Shown here: piece after piece, positions 7,368-15,653 of the stretch | Numbering within the stretch: the stretch's first letter is position 1 | Layout: every line of letters begins with the position of its first letter | Source: UBA668 sp038328705 | GTDB taxonomy: Bacteria > Actinomycetota > Acidimicrobiia > Acidimicrobiales > Ilumatobacteraceae | Assembly: GCA_038328705.1 (NCBI GenBank) | Contig: JBBQMG010000002.1 | Span: 1 to 64,000, forward strand | DNA: 64,000 nt | Direction of reading: 5' to 3' | Program-made: the position numbers and the translations under genes | Notes under the pieces: model-generated | What the model saw: only the letters and a program-made list of their open reading frames with translations | Databases searched by the model: none | Told to the model about the DNA's origin: nothing

Positions 7368-8635
7368 CTCGCCGGAACTCGCTCGATGTCGGCACCCAAC
7401 GCGGCAAGCCGACCAACCAGATCGTCGTAGCCACGGTCGACGTGGTGCACGCCCGTCACTGCCGTTTCGCCCTCGGCGGCGAGCCCGGCAACAACGAGCG
7501 CTGCACCCGCACGAATGTCGGGGGCCCGTACCGGGGCACCGCTGAGGTGCGGTACCCCACGCACGACCGCGTGATGGCCGTCGGCTCGAATGTCGGCACC
7601 CATGCGCTGCAGTTCCTCGACGTAGCGGAAGCGGCCGGGATACAGGTTCTCGGTCACGATGCCCACGCCGTCGGCAACCGCCAGCATGGTGACGATCAAC
7701 GGCTTGTAGTCCGTGGCGATACCGGGGTAGGGCAGCGTGGCGACGTCGGTACTGCGGAGGCGCCCATTGGCCCACACAGCCAGACCGTCGCCCACCGCTG
7801 TCACCGTCAGACCCATGTCGTGGAAACGACGCAGCAGCATCTCCATGTGGTCCGTGCGAGCGCCACGCAGCACCACTTCACCACCGCTGACGGCCACAGC
7901 GGCCAGGTAGGTCGCTGCCTGAATGCGGTCGGGCACGACCTGGTGATCGGTGGCGTGCAGTTCGCCGGGCTCGACGCCTTCGATGACGAGTGTCGATGAC
8001 CCGATACCCGTGATCTGGGCGCCCATTCCGACGAGGAAGAAGCACAGGTCGGCAATCTCTGGCTCACGCGCAGCATTGTCGATGACCGTGTACCCCTTGG
8101 CATGAACGGCCGCGGTGAGGATGTTTTCAGTGGCACCAACGCTTGGGAACTCGAGCGTGATCTCTGCGCCGTGCAGGCGGTCGGCCCGGGCCTCCACGAC
8201 CCCGTGCTGCAGCTCGAAGGAGGCGCCCATTGCTTCCAGACCCTTGAGGTGCATGTCGATGGGTCGGCTACCGAAATCGTCGCCGCCGGGCAGCGACAGC
8301 GACACGCGGCCGAAGCGACCGAGGAGCGGGCCGAGCACGTTGATGCTGGCTCGGATGCGCTCGACAAGTTCGTACGGTGCAATGGGAGAGATGTCGCCGG
8401 TGTTCGTCATCCGCAACGTGCCGTTGCCGAGGAACTCGCTGCGCACACCGATGGCTGCCAGCAAGTCGCTCATGATGCTGACGTCGGCGATGTCGGGCAC
8501 GTTGGTGAGCGTGGAGACGCCGTCGGCCAGAAGGGTGGCGGCCATCAACTTTAACACCGAGTTCTTCGCACCGGGGATGACGACCTCACCGTGGAGGGGG
8601 CCGGCACGCCGGATGAGAATACGTTCTTCGTTCAT
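7364..8635 (-). CDS. murA: UDP-N-acetylglucosamine 1-carboxyvinyltransferase, Asp-type active site
   Basis: This 423-aa enzyme transfers enolpyruvate from PEP to UDP-GlcNAc, the first committed step of peptidoglycan synthesis. Seen are PGAKNSVLKLMAATLLADG (substrate Lys24-Asn25), RASINVLGPLLGRFG, and LPGGDDFGSRPIDMHLKG. Asp119 stands where E. coli has the catalytic, fosfomycin-alkylated Cys115, as in Mycobacterium. This predicts intrinsic fosfomycin resistance of the target. The ATG at 8635 is used, as the longer frame is antisense to the transporter. In Mycobacterium tuberculosis murA also lies near the atp operon. Confidence 0.95.
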   Translation of the reverse strand: MNEERILIRRAGPLHGEVVIPGAKNSVLKLMAATLLADGVSTLTNVPDIADVSIMSDLLAAIGVRSEFLGNGTLRMTNTGDISPIAPYELVERIRASINVLGPLLGRFGRVSLSLPGGDDFGSRPIDMHLKGLEAMGASFELQHGVVEARADRLHGAEITLEFPSVGATENILTAAVHAKGYTVIDNAAREPEIADLCFFLVGMGAQITGIGSSTLVIEGVEPGELHATDHQVVPDRIQAATYLAAVAVSGGEVVLRGARTDHMEMLLRRFHDMGLTVTAVGDGLAVWANGRLRSTDVATLPYPGIATDYKPLIVTMLAVADGVGIVTENLYPGRFRYVEELQRMGADIRADGHHAVVRGVPHLSGAPVRAPDIRAGAALVVAGLAAEGETAVTGVHHVDRGYDDLVGRLAALGADIERVPAS

Positions 8636-8718
8636 GGCGCCGTCAAGTATGCCCCAATCCCCACGCCCACCGTCGAGCACGCGGACTTCACCACGATGGC
8701 CCGTGAAGGCCCAAGGGC

Positions 8719-8724
8719 TAGCGT
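8719..8724 (+). promoter_or_regulatory. Leaderless -10 box of the MFS transporter gene
   Basis: TAGCGT ends seven bases before GTG 8732 and is the main reason for choosing that start over the ATG at 8696. Confidence 0.45.
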
Positions 8725-8731
8725 TGGGGCG

Positions 8732-10252
8732 GTGCCGCGGCTGTCCACTCACACTCCGCGCACCATCACCCGGGTGTGGGCGGCTGGTTCGCCGCAGGCC
8801 TCCGCGGCTCGCGCGGAGCGCAGTGACGTGCTCGACGAACGGATCGAGGCAGATGGATCGTTCTCGCAGGAGACGGGTCCCTTCCGCCAGTATCGACGCG
8901 AAGTCACACACGCCGACAACGGCAGTGTCGTGGAGACCACGACGTATCGCCTTGCGATTCCGTGGTTCGGGTGGCTGTTTGCGCTGCCCATTCGGCGCGC
9001 GCTTCGCCACCGTCGACCGGCTGGCGCAGGCAGCCCGTGGTGGGCACCGCCCGATCGTCTCAACGAACGCCAGGTGCGTACGCTCGCACTGCTAGCCGTG
9101 GCGTCCAGCTCGGCAGCGTTCGCCAACACGCTGTTCACCCAGACCGCCAGCTTCGCTGCCAACAGCTTTGGCATCTCCAATACAGGGCAGAGCGTTGGCG
9201 GCGCCATCGTTCGTGTCGGCGTGGTCATCGCGCTGCCATTTGCCGTCATGGCCGACAGGGTCGGGCGCCGCCGAACGATCGTCCTTCTTGCATGGCTGAC
9301 GCCGCTGTTTTGTGCGCTAGGTGCTCTGGCTCCGACATTCGGGGTGCTCGTCGTCTCACAAACGGTCGCCCGCCCGCTGGGCATCGCACTTGCGTTGTTG
9401 GCCGCAGTCGCAGCTGCGGAAGACATGCCGCGCAACAGTCGGGCATACGCCGTCAGCGTGCTGGCGATGTCGGCAGGCCTCGGCGCCGGCGTCGCCGTCG
9501 GTGCCCTCAAGCTGGCCGACATCGGCAAGGAAGGCTGGCGGTTCGTCTATCTGCTCTCGCTGATCTGGTTGCCGATCGCTGTCAGCCTTGCCCGCCACCT
9601 CACAGAGACCCGGCGATTCGAGATGGCACACCCGATCGCGCCATCCATGAATCGCCGGCGGCTGGCCCTGATCGCGGGGGTCGCCCTCTCCGCCAACCTC
9701 TTCGTCGCGCCCGCTTCCTTCTTCCAGAACCGCTATCTCGACGACATCCGCGGCTACAGCGGTGGGGGCATTGCACTCTTCACCCTGGCGACGGGAACGC
9801 CGGCGTCGATCGGGCTGATCGTTGGTGGTCAGCTCGCCGACTCAATCGGTCGCCGTCGACTGATTGCGGTGTGCACACCCATCTCCACCGCCTGCATCGT
9901 CGGCGCGTTCTTCGTCGGCGGTCCGGCCATGTGGGCGCTCTCGCTCGGCGGTGGCTTCACCGCAGCAATGGCGTACCCAGCGTTCGCTGTCTATCGGGCG
10001 GAGCTGTTCCCCACCGGCAACCGCGGCACCGCCAACGGTCTGGTGACGGCAACGGCCCTGCTCAGTGGCAGTGTCGGCATCCTGATCGTCGGATTCTTCC
10101 GCGACCGCGGCGCCAGCTTTGGTGCGTTGATGGCCGCGATGGGTGTCGGCCAACTGGTCGCTGCCTACATCGCCGTTCAGCGCTACCCCGAAACTGCCCA
10201 TCTCGAACTGGAGCAGCTCAACCCAGGGGACCCGACCCTCTCCGAGCCCTGA
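8732..10252 (+). CDS. Major facilitator superfamily transporter
   Basis: This is a polytopic membrane protein of about 506 aa. The first ~110 residues are soluble and polar. About 12 hydrophobic helices follow, starting near TLALLAVASSSAAFANTLF. Two copies of the MFS loop 2-3 signature are visible, ADRVGRRRTIVL and, in the second half, ADSIGRRRLIAV, as expected of the duplicated MFS fold. The second half also shows AELFPTGNRGTANGL, typical of the sugar/metabolite:H+ symporter branch. The substrate is unknown. The gene converges on the alpha/beta hydrolase gene, leaving four bases between stops. Confidence 0.82.
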   Translation: MPRLSTHTPRTITRVWAAGSPQASAARAERSDVLDERIEADGSFSQETGPFRQYRREVTHADNGSVVETTTYRLAIPWFGWLFALPIRRALRHRRPAGAGSPWWAPPDRLNERQVRTLALLAVASSSAAFANTLFTQTASFAANSFGISNTGQSVGGAIVRVGVVIALPFAVMADRVGRRRTIVLLAWLTPLFCALGALAPTFGVLVVSQTVARPLGIALALLAAVAAAEDMPRNSRAYAVSVLAMSAGLGAGVAVGALKLADIGKEGWRFVYLLSLIWLPIAVSLARHLTETRRFEMAHPIAPSMNRRRLALIAGVALSANLFVAPASFFQNRYLDDIRGYSGGGIALFTLATGTPASIGLIVGGQLADSIGRRRLIAVCTPISTACIVGAFFVGGPAMWALSLGGGFTAAMAYPAFAVYRAELFPTGNRGTANGLVTATALLSGSVGILIVGFFRDRGASFGALMAAMGVGQLVAAYIAVQRYPETAHLELEQLNPGDPTLSEP

Positions 10253-10256
10253 AGCG

Positions 10257-10811
10257 TCAGAGACCTGAGATCCACTGAGCCACGATGGCCGCGATCTTGT
10301 CGTCGCAGCCCTTGAGGTCGTGGCCTTTGCCATCCATCCACTCGTGAGTGACGGCGCCAGGAATGGTGGCTGTCCACTGCGTCAGTTCTGCCGGAGTGCC
10401 GAACGTGTCCTTCGTGCCCGAGATGAACAGGCACGGCACATCGAGCCGTGGAAAGTGCTCCACCCGCAACCGCTCGGGCTTTCCGGGCGGGTGCAGCGGA
10501 TAGCAGATCAGGACCATACCCTTCGCCCGCAATGGGGCTTCCTCGTCACCGACCGCCAGCGAGCAGATTCGGCCACCCATCGACCGGCCGCCCAATACCA
10601 ACGTGTCGCGAGCGGAGGCCATGAGCGGCGCTGCTTCATCGCGTACGGCCTGCAGCAACACCGGCGGTCGGTCGGGCGCCTTGCGACCCAGTTTGCGATA
10701 CGGGAAGTCGGCGCGGACGCAGGGCCTCGGCGCCACTGCGGCCTCGATGGCCAGCAGGCTGGAGTGTGTGCTGTCCGAGCCGGCGCCGGGGAAGAGCAGC
10801 AGGCGCTTCAC
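10257..10811 (-). CDS. Alpha/beta hydrolase, dienelactone hydrolase-like
   Basis: The 184-aa protein has a compact alpha/beta hydrolase fold. The nucleophile elbow is LGGRSMGGR (Ser77), the acid is in FISGTKDTFG (Asp135), and the histidine is in DGKGHDLKG (His164). The N-terminal MKRLLLFPGAGSDSTHSSLL carries the oxyanion region. It resembles the KANL3/Tex30-like group of small hydrolases with unknown substrates. Its GTG start overlaps the stop of the J-domain gene (GTGA), and it is the last of four coupled genes that begin with the S9 peptidase. Confidence 0.78.
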   Translation of the reverse strand: MKRLLLFPGAGSDSTHSSLLAIEAAVAPRPCVRADFPYRKLGRKAPDRPPVLLQAVRDEAAPLMASARDTLVLGGRSMGGRICSLAVGDEEAPLRAKGMVLICYPLHPPGKPERLRVEHFPRLDVPCLFISGTKDTFGTPAELTQWTATIPGAVTHEWMDGKGHDLKGCDDKIAAIVAQWISGL

Positions 10812-11503
10812 TGAGCCAGCAGGATGCGACGGGCTTCGCCCAGTCGTTCGATGTCGCTGGCAGCGGTGTTCTCATCGCCTCCATGGTCTGGGTGCGATTC
10901 CCGCAGTCGCACGCGAAAGCGCGCCATCACTTCCTTCTTCGTCACATTGGCGGTGCCCATCGGGAAGCCGAGCAGATCGAGCGCCCAGATGCGCGGATCG
11001 GCGATTCCGACGAGGTCCATTCGGCTGACACCGGTGATGTCAGCAACGAACGAGGGACCAATCGGGCCACGCCAGCGCATCGCACGGTGAAGCACTGGCG
11101 CCACATTGCGGCGGGCTTCGAGGTTCATGCGCTCGAGCGCGTAGATGGCCCCCAGCACCTGCGACAGCGGTCGGCCCATCGAATGGAGATCGAACTCGAC
11201 GTGGTCGGCGTCGCCGTTGAGTTGGTGGACACTGGCTGCGAGGCCATGGCGGTCGATTTGATAGCGATGCTGCAGCCGCGGCTGCACCACGCGATCCCCG
11301 CGAGCGACCTGGTCGATCAATCGCCCGACGTCGGGGTGTAGATCGTCATCGACGTCGGGAAGGTATGCAGCGACTACAGCTGCCAGCAGAACCCCGCCGA
11401 GGCCCGGGGCAGGGTCGGTGGGCAACACCAGATGACCGAGCGCGACACGACGGGTGGGTGTCACGGGGCGGGTATGCCACAGCTGCAGCTCAGCAAGCAA
11501 CAT
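10808..11503 (-). CDS. Protein with a C-terminal J-domain
   Basis: The last ~45 residues of this 231-aa protein (KKEVMARFRVRLRESHPDHG and GD...EARRILLAQ) form the helix II-loop-helix III part of a DnaJ J-domain. The HPD motif at 204-206 stimulates Hsp70 ATPase. Helix I is presumably in TANVTKKEV and before. The first ~180 residues match no family I recognise. The protein probably recruits DnaK to a client bound by that N-terminal region. It lies 18 bases after the acidic protein gene and overlaps the hydrolase gene. Confidence 0.7.
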   Translation of the reverse strand: MLLAELQLWHTRPVTPTRRVALGHLVLPTDPAPGLGGVLLAAVVAAYLPDVDDDLHPDVGRLIDQVARGDRVVQPRLQHRYQIDRHGLAASVHQLNGDADHVEFDLHSMGRPLSQVLGAIYALERMNLEARRNVAPVLHRAMRWRGPIGPSFVADITGVSRMDLVGIADPRIWALDLLGFPMGTANVTKKEVMARFRVRLRESHPDHGGDENTAASDIERLGEARRILLAQ

Positions 11504-11521
11504 GTCGTTCGCGACCGCGGC

Positions 11522-12328
11522 TCAGATGTACGGGCGCAGCAGGTCGTGCAGCTCGCTGGCCACGGCCACAGTTTCGTCGCGGTCCGGCTCGTCAGCGTCG
11601 GCCAATGCCCCCGCCAGCTCATCGGCGAGTTCGCACGTCCGCTGCCACAGGCGAAGGTCCACGCCGTACGGAGGGCGGGCAGGGTCAGCCAGCTCAGTGG
11701 CGGCGAGCAGCTGCTCCAACCCGTCTGCGTCCATCGGATTCTTCTGCAAGCGAACGCCGGCGAGGAAGAAAGTGGTGAGGGTCTCGAATGGAAGACGCTC
11801 ACCATCCTCGCTATCGATGTCGTCGACGTGTGCGGTGAACTTGCCCTGCTCGATCATGTCCATCAATGACTCGACCAACGTTTCATTCGCGGTCGGCACC
11901 ACTAGGAGGTCGTCCTCCCAGCGGTACGGGACCGATTGGCGGGTCAGCGCACGTGTGATCGATTGGCGGTCGCCCTCCGGCCAATCAGCGAGGTCGTATT
12001 CGGTGGTGGCTTCGCCCTCGGGGATGTCGAGCGGCTCATTGCGATTGACGGTGGAATGTTGATCTGCGTCGTCACTATCGCTGTCATCGGCGGCCTCCGG
12101 GTCGCCGTCGTAGACGACACCCAGTCGCGTTTCAACACGGGTGATGGTGGAATCGGTGACGGCCTCGTGCGACTCCGGAACCACCAACTCGGTGCCATCC
12201 CATGTGTGCGGGATTTCCGCGTCGGCAAGCTCGGCCGCCAACTCAGCTTGCTGGTCGAACGTCCAGCTGCTGAGGTCGTACAACACTCGCGTTGCGTCAG
12301 GATCGTTGGGATTCCACTCGTCACTCAC
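11522..12328 (-). CDS. Acidic protein with an internal duplication, unknown function
   Basis: The 268-aa protein contains two related segments. Residues 17-66 read YDLSSWTFDQQAELAAELAD, AEIPHTWDGTELVVPESHE and so on. Residues 111-160 read YDLADWPEGDRQSITRALTR, QSVPYRWEDDLLVVPTANE and so on. Each unit looks like a small alpha/beta domain, superficially like DUF2007-type signalling domains. A strongly acidic linker (about 78-92) separates them, and the C-terminal third is a separate helical region. The start is a GTG overlapping the stop of the S9 peptidase gene (GTGA), so translation is coupled. The function is unknown. Confidence 0.7.
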   Translation of the reverse strand: MSDEWNPNDPDATRVLYDLSSWTFDQQAELAAELADAEIPHTWDGTELVVPESHEAVTDSTITRVETRLGVVYDGDPEAADDSDSDDADQHSTVNRNEPLDIPEGEATTEYDLADWPEGDRQSITRALTRQSVPYRWEDDLLVVPTANETLVESLMDMIEQGKFTAHVDDIDSEDGERLPFETLTTFFLAGVRLQKNPMDADGLEQLLAATELADPARPPYGVDLRLWQRTCELADELAGALADADEPDRDETVAVASELHDLLRPYI

Positions 12329-14166
12329 AACCGAGACGCTACCGGCACGTGGCGAGCGAGGAAGTCTTCAGCGCGTCGATACTCGTCGAGTTGGTTTGCG
12401 GGCTGGCGGAAGCCGTGGCCCTCATCTGGATAGACGTGCAGTTGCGCGTCGCCGCCGGCGGTGCGCACTCGCTGCGCGAACACCCGGCTTTGACGCACCG
12501 GCACCACAGCATCCAACTCGCCGTGAAGGATCAGGATCGGAGAATGCGTGAACTGATCCGAGTGATAGGCGGGCGACCTCTCGCGGTACAGCGCCACCGA
12601 TTCTGGCAAAGGACCGACCAGGCTGTCGGTGTAGTGCCGTTCGAATCGGTGGCTGCGTTCTGCCAGTTCGATGAGATCGCTGACCGGGTACAGCACCACG
12701 CCCGCAGCAAAACAGTCTGGGGCGGCTGCCATCGCGCCCAGGGCAGTGAACCCGCCCGCCGAACTGCCGAAGACCACTGCCCGGCCGCGGACAGACCAGC
12801 CAGCGGCCTGAGCAAACTCGGCAGCGGCCAACGTGTCGGCAACATCCAGCTCACCCCAGCGACCGCGCAGTGCCTGCTGATAAGCCCGGCCATGGCCGGT
12901 CGAGCCGCGGTGGTCCGGCACCAGAATCGACCAACCCCGCGACAACCAGTACGAGAAGCGGGGCATGAACGAGGCCGTCCACTGATCGGTCGGCCCGCCG
13001 TGCAACCAGACGATCAAACGTCCCATGGACTCCTCGGCACGGTACAGGCGAGCGTGCAGCGCACCATCGCTCACCGGGATCTCGACCAGCTCGGGTTCGA
13101 CCAATTCATCAGCCGACCATTCGGAGGCGGCGCCGATTGCGACGATCTCACGCTCCCACGTATCGGTGTCATACACGACCACCTGAGTCGGTGTACGCGC
13201 GCCAGTGCGCATCGCCGACAGCCGATGACCCTGCCATGACAACTGCCCATGGACACCGCGAGCAACCTCCCGCACCTGCCCTGTCGCACTGTCGATGATG
13301 CACAGACGGCCGAAGCCGGCCTCGTTGCGTGCCACCGCCACGAACCGTCCGTCTGGCGACCAGTCATACGACCGCTGGCCCGGCCCCCAGCTCGGTCCGG
13401 CATGCTCGAACGGCTCGTCGACCAACGGCTCGTCGCCGATCCACACATTCAGCCAACCGCGTTCGTCGCGAACGCTGATCGGCACGCCACTGGGCAGCAC
13501 GCGCGGCTGCTGGATGCACGACGGCGTGGCGGCGGGGTCAGCAACTGATGCGGTTGGTGCCTCGAGCTGCAAAGGATCTAGGCTGCCGTATTGAACTCGG
13601 CTGACGTCCCACGCCATGTTTGGAACGTTCCACGCCATCCAACGCACGGTGCCCGTTGCATCGACGAACGGATCCATGCAGAAGTCCGCGCTGCCATCGT
13701 CCAATCGACGGGTTCGTCCCGTGGGCATGTCGAGCACATGCACCTCCGCCAAGTCGAGCACGAAGACGACATACCGACCGTCGCCACTCACGCACGGACC
13801 ACTCGCCGCACGGTCGGGACCGTGGTCTGTGAGCGACACGGCCGCGCCACCGTGAATCGCCTGTTGCCACAGATTACCATCGGCGGCGACATAGACCAGC
13901 GACTGCGCGTCGGCGCTGAACGTCCAGGCTCCTCCGCCCATACCGCGACCAGGTCGCAAAGCGGGCCACACGGCCAGCTGACCCTCGACACCGACACCGA
14001 CACCGACATCGACATCGACATCGACATCGTCATCGAAGCGGTGCACGACGAGACTGGCAACACCGTCTGTCGAGCGTGCGTAGACCAACAGCGCGCCATC
14101 GGCAGCAAGCCGCGGTTCGGTGAGATCGCTGCCTCCGAGACACCTCTCCGCCGCGATCGGTTCCAT
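12325..14166 (-). CDS. S9-family prolyl oligopeptidase-like serine peptidase
   Basis: The 613-aa cytoplasmic protein has an N-terminal beta-propeller with repeated blades (for example GDGRYVVFVLDLAEVHVLDM and WSPDGRFVAVARN). A C-terminal alpha/beta hydrolase domain follows, with HGGPTDQW, VPDHRGSTGHG, the nucleophile FGSSAGGF (Ser469), HGELDAVVP and DEGHGF. This architecture fits acylaminoacyl-peptidase or oligopeptidase activity. Residues 45-60 are a DV/GV repeat encoded by a hexanucleotide tract. A TAGAGT box lies seven bases before the ATG. It leads an operon with the acidic protein, J-domain protein and small hydrolase. Confidence 0.88.
   Translation of the reverse strand: MEPIAAERCLGGSDLTEPRLAADGALLVYARSTDGVASLVVHRFDDDVDVDVDVGVGVGVEGQLAVWPALRPGRGMGGGAWTFSADAQSLVYVAADGNLWQQAIHGGAAVSLTDHGPDRAASGPCVSGDGRYVVFVLDLAEVHVLDMPTGRTRRLDDGSADFCMDPFVDATGTVRWMAWNVPNMAWDVSRVQYGSLDPLQLEAPTASVADPAATPSCIQQPRVLPSGVPISVRDERGWLNVWIGDEPLVDEPFEHAGPSWGPGQRSYDWSPDGRFVAVARNEAGFGRLCIIDSATGQVREVARGVHGQLSWQGHRLSAMRTGARTPTQVVVYDTDTWEREIVAIGAASEWSADELVEPELVEIPVSDGALHARLYRAEESMGRLIVWLHGGPTDQWTASFMPRFSYWLSRGWSILVPDHRGSTGHGRAYQQALRGRWGELDVADTLAAAEFAQAAGWSVRGRAVVFGSSAGGFTALGAMAAAPDCFAAGVVLYPVSDLIELAERSHRFERHYTDSLVGPLPESVALYRERSPAYHSDQFTHSPILILHGELDAVVPVRQSRVFAQRVRTAGGDAQLHVYPDEGHGFRQPANQLDEYRRAEDFLARHVPVASRL
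13987..14034. repeat. Hexanucleotide microsatellite inside the S9 peptidase gene
   Basis: Eight 6-bp units on the plus strand: three GACACC, four GACATC and one GTCATC. They encode alternating Asp-Val then Gly-Val in the protein. Changes in copy number would keep the frame and alter only the length of a propeller loop. Confidence 0.85.
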
Positions 14167-14173
14167 CCGGCTC

Positions 14174-14179
14174 ACTCTA
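14174..14179 (-). promoter_or_regulatory. Leaderless -10 box of the S9 peptidase operon
   Basis: TAGAGT on the minus strand ends seven bases before the ATG at 14166. Confidence 0.5.
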
Positions 14180-14291
14180 GAACTGTCACCCGAGACAGCC
14201 CCATCGGCCTCGCGCTTTAATCGCTGGACATGACCCGGTCGAGCCAGCCAGGATGTCGGCTTCAATGCGATTCCAGGAGAGGAGGTGCCCC

Positions 14292-14363
14292 ATGTTGCAG
14301 CAACTGATCCGCCACGACGTCGGAGCGCGCCGCCTCGCTGGCGCGTTGCCCGCCGGCGTCTGA
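14292..14363 (+). CDS. Possible 23-aa small protein
   Basis: This lies in the 480-bp gap between the S9 peptidase and glpX. An ATG follows a strong purine-rich ribosome site (AGGAGAGGAGG, 14275-14285) by six bases. It encodes MLQQLIRHDVGARRLAGALP plus AGV. The peptide is basic and amphipathic. A second short frame with a similar start (QL-I/V-R) lies 120 bp downstream. Real translation is uncertain, but the ribosome site is better than that of most genes here. Confidence 0.35.
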   Translation: MLQQLIRHDVGARRLAGALPAGV

Positions 14364-14482
14364 CCCGCCCCAAACAGCTGTCGGCCGTTCATGGCCTGCG
14401 TCGCTGGCGCTGCCGTTCGACAACCCCGGCCGGCCGCACCACATCACCCCTACTTGTTCACCATCTCTCACGGAGTATTCCC
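14364..14482. other. Intergenic spacer between two short frames
   Basis: The gap upstream of glpX (14180-14637) exceeds 300 bp and holds only the two short frames described at 14292 and 14483. In this spacer I see no RNA gene, repeat or long palindrome. A GC-rich frame crosses it, but its composition does not look coding. Confidence 0.4.
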
Positions 14483-14620
14483 ATGTTCACTCACTCATCC
14501 ATCGTCATGCACCAGCTCGTTCGCGATCGTCACGATCACATTCGCCGGACTCGGTCTCACAGTCGGCTTCGCCGGCCGGAGCCCGTCAACGACGAGCCGC
14601 TCGTTCACCGACAACCCTAG
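14483..14620 (+). CDS. Possible 45-aa basic small protein
   Basis: The ATG at 14483 follows ACGGAG with suitable spacing. It encodes MFTHSSIVMHQLVRDRHDHI, then RRTRSHSRLRRPEPVNDEPL and VHRQP. The peptide is rich in Arg and His, and its HQLVRDRHDHIRR stretch recalls the short basic peptides often found in actinobacterial genomes. It ends 31 bases before glpX. The family is not established. It could be a leader peptide or a regulatory small protein. Confidence 0.4.
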   Translation: MFTHSSIVMHQLVRDRHDHIRRTRSHSRLRRPEPVNDEPLVHRQP

Positions 14621-14637
14621 AAACCATCGCCAGCCAC

Positions 14638-14643
14638 TACGGT
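14638..14643 (+). promoter_or_regulatory. Leaderless -10 box of glpX
   Basis: TACGGT ends eight bases before ATG 14652, the second of two consecutive ATG codons, and favours that start. Confidence 0.45.
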
Positions 14644-14651
14644 GGGAGATG

Positions 14652-15644
14652 ATGATCGCCAACTCGCAGAAGCCAGACCGCAACCTCGCTCTCGAACTGG
14701 TGCGTGTCACCGAATCAGCCGCACTCGCCGCGTCACGGTGGGTTGGCCGCGGTGACAAGCACGGAGCCGATGCCGCCGCTGTCGACGCCATGCGCACCGT
14801 GCTTGCCACGGTGCCCATGGACGGCATCGTCGTCATCGGCGAAGGCGAGAAGGACGAAGCACCCATGCTGTTCAACGGCGAACGCGTCGGTGACGGCACT
14901 GCGCCGCTCACCGACGTCGCTGTTGATCCGATCGACGGCACCACCCTCACGGCCTATGGTCGAGCGAACGCCATTGCCGTCATCGCCGTCGGCGAACGGG
15001 GCACCATGTTCAACCCTGGCCCGTGCGTCTACATGCACAAGATTGCCGTCGGGCCCGAGGCCGCTGGCAGCATCGACATCACTGCCACCCCCACCCAGAA
15101 TCTGCGCTGGATTGCCAAGGCAAAGGGCGAGGCCGTGCGCGATTTGACGGTTGTCATCCTCGACCGCCCCCGCCACGACGAGCTGGTTGCGGAAGTTCGC
15201 AGTACCGGCGCGCGCGTGAAACTGATCGGCGACGGCGACATCTTCGGCGCGATCGCCACCGGCTGGCCGGACGCCGGCGTCGACGTGCTGATCGGTATCG
15301 GCGGCACGCCCGAAGGCGTCATCTCCGCCGCAGCGCTGAAGGGCATGGGCGGCGAGATCCAGGGACTGCTCGCGCCTCGCACCGACGAGGAACGCGATGC
15401 CGCGATTGCCGCCGGGTACGACCTGTCACGCGTGCTGCACACCGACGACCTGGTGCAGGGCGACAACTGCTTCTTCGCCGCCACCGGCATCACCGATGGC
15501 GAGCTGATGCGCGGCGTGCGCTACGAGCATGGCGGCGCCCGCACACAGAGCCTGGTGATGCGTTCACGCAGTGGCACGGTGCGCATGATCGATGCCCGTC
15601 ACCGCATCGACAAGCTCGCTTCCTTCGCCTCCGTCGAGTACTGA
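14652..15644 (+). CDS. glpX: Class II fructose-1,6-bisphosphatase
   Basis: The 330-aa enzyme dephosphorylates fructose-1,6-bisphosphate in gluconeogenesis. It shows the GlpX motifs VIGEGEKDEAPMLFNGE, the metal-binding VDPIDGTTLTAYG of the lithium-sensitive phosphatase fold, LIGDGDIFGAIATG and GIGGTPEGVISAAALKGMGG. GlpX is the only FBPase in many actinobacteria. Two ATG codons occur in a row at 14649 and 14652. The second fits the -10 box spacing better, and a GGTGGGAG sequence just upstream could serve as a ribosome site if a leader exists. It converges on the SDR gene. Confidence 0.93.
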   Translation: MIANSQKPDRNLALELVRVTESAALAASRWVGRGDKHGADAAAVDAMRTVLATVPMDGIVVIGEGEKDEAPMLFNGERVGDGTAPLTDVAVDPIDGTTLTAYGRANAIAVIAVGERGTMFNPGPCVYMHKIAVGPEAAGSIDITATPTQNLRWIAKAKGEAVRDLTVVILDRPRHDELVAEVRSTGARVKLIGDGDIFGAIATGWPDAGVDVLIGIGGTPEGVISAAALKGMGGEIQGLLAPRTDEERDAAIAAGYDLSRVLHTDDLVQGDNCFFAATGITDGELMRGVRYEHGGARTQSLVMRSRSGTVRMIDARHRIDKLASFASVEY

Positions 15645-15653
15645 GCGCCACAC

